DNA of 64,000 nt, taken from NCBI GenBank assembly GCA_014804655.1, contig JAAUZK010000018.1, positions 21,018-85,017 of the forward strand. Reading direction: 5' to 3'. This DNA is from Lachnospiraceae bacterium. Lineage in GTDB: Bacteria > Bacillota > Clostridia > Lachnospirales > Lachnospiraceae. This document shows positions 35,578 to 43,527 of the stretch, piece by piece (the first letter of the stretch is position 1; every line of letters begins with the position of its first letter). The notes beneath the pieces are model-generated. The model was given only the letters and a program-made list of their open reading frames with translations. It was not told the origin of the DNA and searched no databases. Both the position numbers and the translations under genes were made by a program.

Positions 35578-36337
35578 GAGTGGTGGAAATCCTAATCAGA
35601 TTTTGCAGTTCTACGGACAGGAAACACTTGCAAGAAACATGTCTTCAATTATATATGGCGGTCATTATATATCAAATTATCATCCTGTTTTGCTGACATA
35701 TTTCTATGGTGTATTCTTTAAAATTGGGAATAAATTATTAGGTGTATCTGTTCTAATACCTTTTTTAAAGAATCAGGGTTTGCTGGTGGTCATTATTTCA
35801 CTAATCCTTACGGGGATTTTGTATAAGAATATTCGAAAATATTTGATGATGGTAATATGTACAGTAATTTTGATATATGTGGTGCTTTTTAGTAACATAT
35901 TAATGCCGCTCTAAAAGATTGCTCCCGGAGGGAAACAGGAGGCTTTAAGTATACCTTTTCAACAAAAGGCTTTGTATGTGCAGTAATATGGTAATAAACT
36001 TAGTCAGAAAGAGTATGAAATAATCAATGCTGTATTACCGGCAGATGAAATTGCAGAACTCTATGTGGCAGAAAGAGCAGGCTTTTTGGGCATTTTTAAT
36101 ACATATACCGGTTATTGGGAGTCTTTTTTGCAATGCTATATTTGCTTGGATTGCAGTTGTTACTCTTTGCTATTGTGTATATCGGAAAAAGGCAAATGGA
36201 TATTTGCGTTAATGCCGGTGATTCTTAATTTGATGGTATGTATGTTATCTCCGTGGAACGGAGTGACTAGATATATGCTACCTGTTATCTATGCGTTGCC
36301 GGTTTATGGGTGTATTTTGGGGAGGAAAGGGGAGTGA
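35578..36337 (+). pseudogene. Broken gene for a polytopic membrane glycosyltransferase (DUF6020-like)
   Basis: The stretch 35555-36459 has no intact gene. From about 35578 a frame lacking its start gives 'NPNQILQFYGQ', then 'YISNYHPVLLTYFYGVFF' and membrane helices, ending at a stop at 35914. A second frame (36065-36337) gives 'NTYTGYWESF' and 'LSPWNGVTRYMLPVIYALP'. Both blocks look like parts of DUF6020-type proteins, whose external loop has a Q/HP motif and whose last helices follow 'SPxNGxxRYxLP'. The 5' end is missing and frames shift, so this is a remnant after the GtrA/GtrB genes. It may once have been the cognate transferase. Confidence 0.6.
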
Positions 36338-36388
36338 CTATTGTCAGGCTTCTAGAAAACCTAAGCCCGAAGTAATAACTCCGTATTG

Positions 36389-36417
36389 TTGATATCGATG
36401 ATACTTTGTAGTACAAT
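36389..36417 (+). promoter_or_regulatory. Promoter of the two-gene unit at 36460-38330
   Basis: TTGATA (36389-36394), 17-bp spacer, TACAAT (36412-36417). It starts a new transcription unit after the broken membrane-protein gene. Confidence 0.65.
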
Positions 36418-36442
36418 ATTATATAATAATCTCGTACTACAA
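36406..36442. promoter_or_regulatory. Operator-like inverted repeat over the -10 box and start point
   Basis: TTGTAGTAC (36406-36414) and its perfect complement GTACTACAA (36434-36442) lie 28 bp apart centre to centre. The left arm covers the start of the -10 box, the right arm meets the AAGGAG ribosome site. Since the left arm is upstream of the predicted transcript, it is more likely a repressor site on DNA than an RNA hairpin. Confidence 0.55.
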
Positions 36443-36459
36443 GGAGAAATAGATACGGC

Positions 36460-37119
36460 ATGTGGCAAAAGATAAAGGATAAGATGAATCGCGTAAAAGA
36501 TAAGGTAATATATATAGGAATAATCCTTGTGATGCTGGTAACTAGTGCAGCCGGTATCATGAAATGTATTCACGAGGGAGTTCCGGACGCAATTGACGCT
36601 ATTGATATTGTATCGCTTGCGGCAATGGCATTAGTATTTGTCGAATTGCGGCAGAACAAGAAGATTAATGAGGCGCAGCTTATTAAGGATATAAACAGTG
36701 AATTTATTAATAACGAGAAATTATCGAATGTAGAGCGCAAGCTGGAGGTGTACTACGACGAATATAAGCGTGCCAAAACTACGGAAGAGAGGGAAAAAAT
36801 TCATCTGGATCTTTGTATGGATGTAGGGAGTGATCAAAGGCAGGATCTGGTAAATTATTTGGTACATTTAGAGGCAGTTGCATCGCTGGTAAATAATGAT
36901 GCCATCCGTTTGGATTCAGTCGATGATTTGATTGCCTATCGCTTTTTTATAGCAGTTAATAACCGTGTGGTGCAGGAGCATGAGCTGCTGCCGTTTAAAG
37001 ATTATTATCGTGGCTGTTATACATTATATGGGAGATGGAAAGATGAAATGAAAAGGAAACATCTTGAAATTCCAATGAAAGAACAGGGTGAAAGATTTTT
37101 TGAGAAAGGGTATAGATAG
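36460..37119 (+). CDS. Membrane-anchored protein of unknown function, 219 residues
   Basis: Residues 18-37 and about 45-62 are hydrophobic ('VIYIGIILVMLVTSAAGIM', 'IDIVSLAAMALVFV'), followed by a helical cytoplasmic domain with 'FINNEKLSNVERKLEVYY' and 'RQDLVNYLVHLEAVASLV'. I do not recognise it with confidence; the arrangement resembles DUF4760-like proteins, in which a two-helix anchor precedes a helical domain. A strong AAGGAG site precedes ATG 36460. It shares a promoter with an operator-like repeat and runs into the PLP decarboxylase gene 8 nt later, so the two may work together. Confidence 0.65.
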   Translation: MWQKIKDKMNRVKDKVIYIGIILVMLVTSAAGIMKCIHEGVPDAIDAIDIVSLAAMALVFVELRQNKKINEAQLIKDINSEFINNEKLSNVERKLEVYYDEYKRAKTTEEREKIHLDLCMDVGSDQRQDLVNYLVHLEAVASLVNNDAIRLDSVDDLIAYRFFIAVNNRVVQEHELLPFKDYYRGCYTLYGRWKDEMKRKHLEIPMKEQGERFFEKGYR

Positions 37120-37127
37120 CGGACAGA

Positions 37128-38330
37128 GTGAAAAAGGAAACGTTGGACTATATAACTCAAATTTATCAAAGTAAAGATTTTATCGTGAATCCGACGGCTT
37201 ATTTCTATGATATGTCGATCGTCAGAAAGAATATAGAAGAGCTTGAAAAGAATATGCCTTTGCAGGTAGCGCTTTATTATGCAATGAAAGCCAATCCTAA
37301 TGAGCAGATCATGCAGGAAATACGGAAACACAAGTATGTCAAGGGAATAGAAATTGCTTCTTCAGGTGAATTAAAACAGGCATTGCAATATTATTGTGGA
37401 AAAGACATTATTTTTACCGGACCGGGGAAAACAGATTATGAGCTGGAACAGGCAATAGCCAATAATATCAGATTCATCAATGTTGAGAGTATGACAGAAG
37501 CTGTAAGAATTAATAATATAGTAAAGCGTTTAAACAAAGGATCCGTGGATGTTCTGCTTAGAATTAATTTGAATTATTCTGTAATTGACGGGGTGGAAAA
37601 CATGTCTGGTTATTCCACTAAAATGGGTATTGATGAAGAGGTATATATTGAAAATTATAGAGCTATAAACCGTATGGAAGGTATAAATGTCAGGGGAATC
37701 CATGCATTTGCGGCGAGTGGGGTTTTAGATTATCAAACATTGCTTGATGTTGATAGATATATTTTTGACTTTGCTGATAGATTGCAGCAGGAAGTTGGAA
37801 ATATTGATATTATAGATTTGGGTGGTGGTCTGGGCATTGATTATACTAATCAGAATCGGAAGCTGAATGTCAGGCAGTATGGTGAAAAGTTATCGGAACT
37901 TATAGGACAATATAATCTGTTTGAAAAAGAGATTATTATGGAACTGGGGACCTATATTGTAGGAAATGCGGGGTATTACACAGCTAAGATTATAGACATA
38001 AAAAAAATAAAAGGTAAAAAGCATATTATTATTGCAGGGGGAGTAAACCATATGGGATTGCCGCTGGAGATGAGACGGAAGCATCCTGTAAGGATTATTT
38101 CAATGCATGAATCTAAATTATATCCCGAGCAGATGGAAGTCTGTAAAGAGACGGTAGATATTAGCGGACCTCTATGTATAGTATCGGATAAACTTTCTTG
38201 GGATGAATATATAGAATGCGCGGAGATTGGGGATATTGTCATTTATCTGCAAGCAGGAGCATACTGCTATGGGGAGGGGATGCATGAATTTCTAATGCAT
38301 ATGTTGCCGGCGGAAATTGTACTTACGTAA
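37128..38330 (+). CDS. PLP-dependent decarboxylase, fold type III (DapDC/ornithine decarboxylase-like)
   Basis: 400 residues from GTG 37128. The alanine-racemase-type barrel has the PLP Lys in 'YYAMKANPN' (K54), 'GIEIASSGELKQAL', 'IDLGGGLGIDY' for phosphate binding, 'IIMELGTYIVG' and 'GPLCIVSDKL' with the active-site Cys. By family it decarboxylates a basic or diamino acid such as meso-diaminopimelate, ornithine or a carboxypolyamine. The usual 'DAGAYG' end is 'QAGAYCYGEGMHEF', so substrate choice may be unusual. In capsule clusters such enzymes can make precursors for polymer modification. It forms an operon with the 219-residue membrane protein. Confidence 0.8.
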   Translation: MKKETLDYITQIYQSKDFIVNPTAYFYDMSIVRKNIEELEKNMPLQVALYYAMKANPNEQIMQEIRKHKYVKGIEIASSGELKQALQYYCGKDIIFTGPGKTDYELEQAIANNIRFINVESMTEAVRINNIVKRLNKGSVDVLLRINLNYSVIDGVENMSGYSTKMGIDEEVYIENYRAINRMEGINVRGIHAFAASGVLDYQTLLDVDRYIFDFADRLQQEVGNIDIIDLGGGLGIDYTNQNRKLNVRQYGEKLSELIGQYNLFEKEIIMELGTYIVGNAGYYTAKIIDIKKIKGKKHIIIAGGVNHMGLPLEMRRKHPVRIISMHESKLYPEQMEVCKETVDISGPLCIVSDKLSWDEYIECAEIGDIVIYLQAGAYCYGEGMHEFLMHMLPAEIVLT

Positions 38331-38491
38331 TAGCCGTTGAAAGTGATGATCATAAGACCTCAAGAGAAAAGCAGCCAGAAGATAGAGGGTATACATCGTA
38401 AGCACTGAATAATAGGGGAATTTTACTCCCTTTCATAAACTTATATAGTGTCTGCTGATTATCCATCAATCTATAATATGGGAGATTCCTT

Positions 38492-39859
38492 ATGAAAGAT
38501 AATAAACCGTGGTATGAAAAATTGGGTATATGGATTGGGATTGTTGCTGGAATATTTACAGTGCTGGGAATTAGTATATTCGGCGATAATTTTTTAGCCG
38601 GAGATGGTGAAACTAATATCAATGAGATAAATTTTCAGAATAATGAAGTAGAGAGTTTCTCTGGAAATGTTATTGGTGATATCAATACGAGTGATTATAG
38701 TAATATTCAAAATGTAGATTCTAATAATACTTATATAGAAAATCAGTATAATTTGAACGGCAATATTGTAGCGTTACCTTATGAAGATTTTATTACCGAA
38801 TCGTACGACATCAATAAATTAGAAGATGCGTCTTTTATGGAAATAAAAGTACGAAATAAAGCTGATACTGTTTGGAGTGATACGGTTGCTGTAAATGTTG
38901 GTGATCAAATAGAATTTCAAATAGAATATAAAAACACAAGTGATTATGATCAGATGGATGTTTTTATTTTTGATACACTCCCTGAAAATACAGAATATGT
39001 TAAAGGATCGTTAAAATTATATGACATAAATCATCCCAGTGGAGAAAATATTAATCCTGATGATTTTTTCTCAGATAAGGGGATTAATGTTGGTAATTTT
39101 AAACCCGATGCAAATGTTTTTATTTTTTTTACAATAGAAATTACAGATTTAGGTTTAACGGATGGAATTCGAACACTGATAAATGAAACGCGATACCAAG
39201 TTGGAACCGAAGAAAAAACAGTTTCAAAGGATCATGCATACACAATAGCGCATGGTTGGGGACCGGAACGCCCAACCTATGTCAATGAACACCCGGCAGA
39301 TCATCCGGTATTCAATTCAATTACTGATAATATAGTATTGGGGGACGAAAGAAATTTTGTACGGATTGTCGAGCTTCAAGAGGACGAAAATAAAGAAAAG
39401 AACACGTACGTAGATAGTCTTGAAATTGAACCGGGAAAACGATATGGAGTATTTATATATTATCATAATAATGCTGCATCAAAATATAACAATGCTGAGA
39501 ATGACTATACTGGTGTGGCCTGGAATGTAAGAATATCATCAGGTTTTCCTGAGTCTATGGTAAAGGGAGAAAAAGGAACAGTATTCGGTCGTATTACATC
39601 TACAAATACTGATCCGGAATCTGTATGGGATTCTGCACAAATAATCGCTAAAGAAGATGTAACATTGCATTTTGTGCTATGCTCTGCCAAAATTCATAAC
39701 AACTGGGGAGCATCAGATTCTGTTTTATCGGCTTATCTTTTTTCTAATGAGGGTACATTTATTGGGTTAGATAAATTAAATGGGATGATATTTGGATGTT
39801 ATGAGTATTCAGGGTTTATTACTTATACAATTGAGGTCGAATCCGCGAGTAATATATAA
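38492..39859 (+). CDS. Membrane-anchored surface protein with DUF11-like domain
   Basis: 455 residues with a short cytoplasmic start, a membrane helix at about 11-30, then an Asn-rich linker of some 70 residues and an external part. Residues about 115-250 resemble a DUF11/conserved-repeat (Ig-like) domain: 'VAVNVGDQIEFQIEYKNTS', 'DTLPENTEYV'. A second beta-rich part (290-455) contains 'PGKRYGVFIYYHNNA'. No LPxTG signal is visible, so anchoring is by the N-terminal helix. GGGAG precedes ATG 38492. Function is unknown; the layout suggests binding or adhesion at the cell surface. Confidence 0.7.
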   Translation: MKDNKPWYEKLGIWIGIVAGIFTVLGISIFGDNFLAGDGETNINEINFQNNEVESFSGNVIGDINTSDYSNIQNVDSNNTYIENQYNLNGNIVALPYEDFITESYDINKLEDASFMEIKVRNKADTVWSDTVAVNVGDQIEFQIEYKNTSDYDQMDVFIFDTLPENTEYVKGSLKLYDINHPSGENINPDDFFSDKGINVGNFKPDANVFIFFTIEITDLGLTDGIRTLINETRYQVGTEEKTVSKDHAYTIAHGWGPERPTYVNEHPADHPVFNSITDNIVLGDERNFVRIVELQEDENKEKNTYVDSLEIEPGKRYGVFIYYHNNAASKYNNAENDYTGVAWNVRISSGFPESMVKGEKGTVFGRITSTNTDPESVWDSAQIIAKEDVTLHFVLCSAKIHNNWGASDSVLSAYLFSNEGTFIGLDKLNGMIFGCYEYSGFITYTIEVESASNI

Positions 39860-39966
39860 ACGGCAAGACCATCAATGCCTTTTCTCAGATATGTTCTGCC
39901 GCAGGCTATAATGATCTTTGAAACACCGTAAGCGCTAAAAGATTCAGCATTTATGCTGTAAAAATA

Positions 39967-39995
39967 TTTCCATTTATTCATTTTAGTGTTATATT
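39967..39995 (+). promoter_or_regulatory. Possible promoter upstream of the Ig-like protein gene
   Basis: TTTCCA (39967-39972), 17-bp spacer, TATATT (39990-39995), about 50 nt before ATG 40049. The -35 box is weak. Confidence 0.4.
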
Positions 39996-40048
39996 ATAAA
40001 TGTAGTGATTAGTTTGTATAAGCCCATATATGAGAAGGAAATTGCAGT

Positions 40049-41254
40049 ATGTTTGTAATTATTTTATTGTTTTTAGGTATTTTTTTGACAATTATAGCAA
40101 TTATTCTTGCTGTAAACAAACAATCAACAGCAGGCGCAATAGTATCGGCAATTTTTGCCCTACTTGCATATTTTGTTTCTTTATATCCGTCGATTTTTAA
40201 CCAAGAAAAAACAGAACCCAATAGTGTCTTGAATTCTAAGTCTTTGAGTATGATATGTACTGATGAATATGATTTAAAAACCATTGTTTCTCCAGATAAT
40301 TGCGAAATAAAATGGAGCAGTGATAATACGGATATAGTTACTGTAGATAATAGAGGACATTTGAAAGCAATTAATGAAGGCAATGCAACAATAACGGCAA
40401 CCAGTGTTTATAAAAGTGTTGAATATACTGATATTTATAACGTCACAGTAAACAATCCTACTATAAACTTAGGCGCAGCAAGTTTGCTCCATGTTGGTGA
40501 AACTGATATCTTATCGGTTGTCACTATTCCAGAAAATGCAAGCATAAATTGGAATAGTAGTAATCTGGATGTTGTTAGCGTAAATGACGCTGGGAAAATT
40601 AAAGGAATTTCAGAAGGTACAGCTACAATAACGGCTACAATGATTTATAACAACGTAAGTTATTCAGCTGATTGCACTATAGATGTAAAAACATTTACTG
40701 AAGAAGGTGATAAAACTTTAAATGATAATATCGAATCTGATGAACAAGAAACTATTACCTCTGAAATAGAACAAAATAGTGATTTACAAGAATCTGAAAT
40801 TACTACCATTTCTATTAGAGATGTTGCTTGGTTGGATGATGAAAAAATATATAAAGATGATTACGCAACAACAATGAGGGGTGAAGAGTGGTCAGATTGT
40901 ATTAGATTTGGAAGTAGTAATATTAATTCAGATGGAACTTCGGTGCTCAGAGTTGTTTGTGATAAAAAATTTAGCAAATTTACCGCTGAAATTGCACCAC
41001 AAGAAGGATTTGATAAAACAGAAACAGTAACATTATGTATTTATGGTGGAACTGACGATCAGCAAACATTTAAAGAAGAATTTCAAATTGATTATTCAAC
41101 AAAATCCTTTAAAGTTGAATATGATATTTCTGACACTGAGGAACTGTATTTTTGGAAAATCGGTAACTATAATCAAGGAAGAATAGCCGGTCAATTTATA
41201 AACGGGTATACTGGCATGGGAGTGCTTATGCGTGATGCTGTTTTATATAAATAA
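40049..41254 (+). CDS. Membrane-anchored surface protein with two BIG2 domains and an NPCBM-like domain
   Basis: 401 residues. Two N-terminal hydrophobic segments (2-20 and 28-50) precede two bacterial Ig-like (BIG2) domains: 'EIKWSSDNTDIVTVDNRG...AINEGNATITATS' (about 70-140) and 'SINWNSSNLDVVSVNDAGK...SEGTATITAT' (about 155-215). An acidic linker leads to a C-terminal jelly roll (about 255-401) with 'ISIRDVAWLDDEKIY' and 'RFGSSNINSDGTSVLRVV', similar to the NPCBM carbohydrate-binding module. It probably binds glycan outside the cell. An AAGGAAAT site precedes the start. Confidence 0.75.
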   Translation: MFVIILLFLGIFLTIIAIILAVNKQSTAGAIVSAIFALLAYFVSLYPSIFNQEKTEPNSVLNSKSLSMICTDEYDLKTIVSPDNCEIKWSSDNTDIVTVDNRGHLKAINEGNATITATSVYKSVEYTDIYNVTVNNPTINLGAASLLHVGETDILSVVTIPENASINWNSSNLDVVSVNDAGKIKGISEGTATITATMIYNNVSYSADCTIDVKTFTEEGDKTLNDNIESDEQETITSEIEQNSDLQESEITTISIRDVAWLDDEKIYKDDYATTMRGEEWSDCIRFGSSNINSDGTSVLRVVCDKKFSKFTAEIAPQEGFDKTETVTLCIYGGTDDQQTFKEEFQIDYSTKSFKVEYDISDTEELYFWKIGNYNQGRIAGQFINGYTGMGVLMRDAVLYK

Positions 41255-41340
41255 AATTTAGATATGATAGCAGATGACATGCACTTAAAAACAATCTAAA
41301 GAAACAAATTTTCTTATGGTGTACAAATGAGGTATATAAG

Positions 41341-41841
41341 ATGGGCGATCCTTTGATCCGTGAATGGATAATGTGTATAGCAACTGGTATTGTAACAGGT
41401 GCTGGTTTATATGTTGTTCTCAATTTTTTTGACAATAAGCATATGGAAAAACAAATCACTCAGGCAAATAAAATGATAATCAATCACCTACGAAGTTATG
41501 TAGTTGATAGTGGTTTGCCTCCAAGGGAAATAATAAATGCAGTTAAGGCTTCGGTTGCACGTGAATATAATGTAAGGTATGACAAATTATTTACAACTAA
41601 ATCATTATGTGAAGAAATAATAAAGGACATCATTGGCAATAGCTATATATCAAATTATAACCAAAAAAAATATATTGATATGTTGGTTAATTACCTTGAG
41701 GAAGATGATAATTTGGCAGCTGATAATAATGAATCATTGGTTAATATATCTAAATTAGGGCGAGATTTTAATTTGATTTCCAGCATAATAAGTATTATAG
41801 CAGGTATTGTTACTATTTTGAGTACGTTCTTGTTTGCATAA
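41341..41841 (+). CDS. Small membrane protein of unknown function, 166 residues
   Basis: A hydrophobic segment at about 8-28 ('MCIATGIVTGAGLYVVLNFF') and one at the C-terminus (148-165) flank a soluble helical middle with 'LPPREIINAVKASVAREYN'. I do not recognise it. It follows two surface proteins that also have N-terminal anchors and may belong with them. The frame is clean and AT-rich like its neighbours, but the ribosome site is weak. Confidence 0.55.
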   Translation: MGDPLIREWIMCIATGIVTGAGLYVVLNFFDNKHMEKQITQANKMIINHLRSYVVDSGLPPREIINAVKASVAREYNVRYDKLFTTKSLCEEIIKDIIGNSYISNYNQKKYIDMLVNYLEEDDNLAADNNESLVNISKLGRDFNLISSIISIIAGIVTILSTFLFA

Positions 41842-42239
41842 AATCGAGAGCTTCATATTTTTATTTTTAAAAGCGGCAATATATTCATTGGGATTGATCA
41901 TTTCCTTGTGGCTTTTCCATCTATATTTGTTAGTGTAAACACATGCGAACTACAAGCTGTAGCAAATGAACTTTTCACCTTGTTTCTGTTTGCTAGATTC
42001 GATCAGGCTATTGGATAAACGGCTGTCATAGATTTTTCCATATCCAATCTTTTTCAACCATGATGAATGAATTGATGAATATGATATGCAGGCTGAATTG
42101 TATTATGTTAAGGGCGATTTTGACGAGGCGCTGGTCTGGCCTAGTAAAGCTCAGAAAATGGAGCGGCCGTACAAGCAAGAATGTTACTTCTTTAGAGGAC
42201 AGTAGATGCGATTAGTTTGAATGCATAAATGAGTTTCTT
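41842..42239. other. Gap without an intact gene; possible degraded coding sequence
   Basis: On the plus strand, 42083-42205 gives a fragment 'AELYYVKGDFDEALVWPSKA' that looks like one TPR unit of a larger regulator, ending at TAG 42203. On the minus strand, 41842-42080 has a frame with one stop (41950-41952) containing 'YRWKSHKEMINPNEY', which I cannot assign. Both may be remains of genes lost here. Confidence 0.3.
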
Positions 42240-42653
42240 CTATGGCAGGAGATTAATATTTAGATCCAGTATGCTCTGAAGTGCATAATTGCTCATCTGT
42301 ACAAGAGGGATATTAAAACACTCGTCAAATAGTAATGCAACCGCAAAGAGGTTAACCTCATATTCATTTTTCAAGTTTTTGTCTTTGTAATTATGCTTGT
42401 ATTTATGATTAAAAACGGCGTGCCCCAGTTCATGGGCGCATAGGATTGTTCTGGAGGTGTCATCATATTTATTGTTTATGAAAATGGTCTTGGTTCCGTT
42501 TTCACATCTGTATGTGTTTGCTTTGAGAGAGCGGATATCCGCCTCTACGAAGAGCACTTCATACTGAAGCTGACGGGCAATTTCTATCGCATCTGTAGTC
42601 TCAAAGATGTTACGTAGCAATCTGGCATATAAAATAATATTTTCTTTTGTCAT
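42240..42653 (-). CDS. ImmA/IrrE family metallopeptidase
   Basis: 137 residues from ATG 42653 (GGAGG 9 nt upstream; a TTG two codons earlier is less likely). The zinc motif 'CAHELGHAVFNHKY' (HExxH) and the later acidic 'KNEYEVNLFAVALL' (third ligand Glu within the E-x-x-A-N-x-F-A type block) define the family. Such peptidases usually cut an XRE-type repressor encoded next to them to switch on phage, ICE or stress genes. No helix-turn-helix gene is visible beside it, so the partner is elsewhere or lost. A very good promoter (42677-42705) drives it. Confidence 0.85.
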   Translation of the reverse strand: MTKENIILYARLLRNIFETTDAIEIARQLQYEVLFVEADIRSLKANTYRCENGTKTIFINNKYDDTSRTILCAHELGHAVFNHKYKHNYKDKNLKNEYEVNLFAVALLFDECFNIPLVQMSNYALQSILDLNINLLP

Positions 42654-42676
42654 TACCAACAGCCTCCTATGCCTTT

Positions 42677-42705
42677 AGTATAGAATACGACTGAATGGTT
42701 GTCAA
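42677..42705 (-). promoter_or_regulatory. Promoter of the ImmA/IrrE gene
   Basis: On the minus strand: TTGACA (42705-42700), 17-bp spacer, TATACT (42682-42677). The leader is only about 20-25 nt. Confidence 0.75.
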
Positions 42706-42843
42706 TATATAGTATATTCATAATGAAAGAGACACAATATACAGAGCGATAGATCAAAAGAGGGGCTTGTTTTAACTTCAAAAAGCCAAATACCAATTTA
42801 ACCTAAATCAACCTGCAAACAGTATAAACTGCCAAAACACAGT

Positions 42844-42872
42844 TTGACATCCCAACCTCAACAGTGTATACT
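42844..42872 (+). promoter_or_regulatory. Near-consensus promoter without a clear gene
   Basis: TTGACA (42844-42849), 17-bp spacer, TATACT (42867-42872). Transcription would begin near 42879 and run towards the coiled-coil gene, which has a second promoter of its own. Confidence 0.65.
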
Positions 42873-42895
42873 CAATTCATAACAATCAAATCTAT

Positions 42896-43096
42896 GTGAA
42901 AATCTATCCATATCAATATGGGATCATTGGCATATCGCCGGTATTTTCACGAGGTAGAGTACTTACAGATCAAGGACATACGGTTAATCAAACAAAAAGA
43001 AAAAAGAAACGGAATAAACGAAATAACGAATATTTTTATTGCGTAAAAACAAATGTTTGCATTGACCGGAAAAGGAAAGAGAGGTATACTGAATGA
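42896..43096 (+). CDS. Possible small protein (66 residues), weakly supported
   Basis: A GTG-started frame right after the promoter at 42844-42872 gives 'MKIYPYQYGIIGISPVFSRG' then a very basic stretch rich in Lys and Arg. There is no ribosome site, and the basic part overlaps the second promoter, so the frame may be chance. A short leader transcript or a non-coding RNA is equally possible. Confidence 0.25.
   Translation: MKIYPYQYGIIGISPVFSRGRVLTDQGHTVNQTKRKKKRNKRNNEYFYCVKTNVCIDRKRKERYTE
43062..43090 (+). promoter_or_regulatory. Promoter of the coiled-coil gene, deciding its start
   Basis: TTGACC (43062-43067), 17-bp spacer, TATACT (43085-43090). The expected start point (about 43097) lies after the ATG at 43093, so from this promoter translation must start at ATG 43114, which has AAGGAG 9 nt upstream. 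Confidence 0.7.
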
Positions 43097-43113
43097 ACAA
43101 GGAGATGGTAACT

Positions 43114-43527
43114 ATGACTAACGGAGAAATGCTTTCGGCGATTATGGCGCGCCTGGATTCTATGGAGGCCGGTCTGAATAAGAGGATAGACGGACTCGAA
43201 GTCAGAATAGGCAGGCTCGAGGAAAGAATGGACAGACTCGAGGCGAGAATGGACAGCCTTGAAGCGAGAGTGGACAGACTCGAAGCCAGAATGGACAGAC
43301 TCGAAGCCAGAATGGACAAAATGGAATCCGATAATGATATGGAATTCAAAGCAATACGAATAGAGATGGATGTAGCTTATAAAATGTTAAGCCGGGATAT
43401 CGCCAGTGTGAATGATAAAGTAGACCGGTTCCTGCATACGAAGGACATTGAGGGATATGAAAGCATGAAAATACAGGTCGATCTGTTGACGCGGGGATAT
43501 CAGGAGCTGAAGGCGAGAATCAGTTAA
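43114..43527 (+). CDS. Heptad-repeat coiled-coil protein
   Basis: 137 residues from ATG 43114, chosen because the promoter's start point is past ATG 43093 and because AAGGAG fits. After 'MTNGEMLSAIMARLDSMEAG' the protein has seven heptads of the type MDRLEAR (residues about 25-73), a regular two- or three-stranded coiled coil, followed by 'YKMLSRDIASVNDKVDRFL'. No membrane segment. Such short heptad proteins occur widely in Lachnospiraceae without known function; oligomeric scaffold is the plain guess. It converges on the transglutaminase gene, with which it overlaps by 4 nt. Confidence 0.75.
   Translation: MTNGEMLSAIMARLDSMEAGLNKRIDGLEVRIGRLEERMDRLEARMDSLEARVDRLEARMDRLEARMDKMESDNDMEFKAIRIEMDVAYKMLSRDIASVNDKVDRFLHTKDIEGYESMKIQVDLLTRGYQELKARIS
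43186..43332 (+). repeat. Tandem 21-bp repeat encoding heptads (7 units)
   Basis: Units begin at 43186, 43207, 43228, 43249, 43270, 43291 and 43312. The most regular read ATG GAC AGA CTC GAA GCC AGA. The units at 43270 and 43291 differ only in the first base, which points to recent copying and possible length variation between strains. Confidence 0.9.

Noticed and set aside
41842..42080. Minus-strand frame with 'YRWKSHKEMINPNEY' as an IS3 transposase tail
   Set aside because: Only a faint likeness, with an internal stop and a frame that continues into the gene on the other strand.
43186..43332. Regular 21-bp repeats as a CRISPR-like array
   Set aside because: Units are directly adjacent without spacers and encode heptads in frame with a supported gene.
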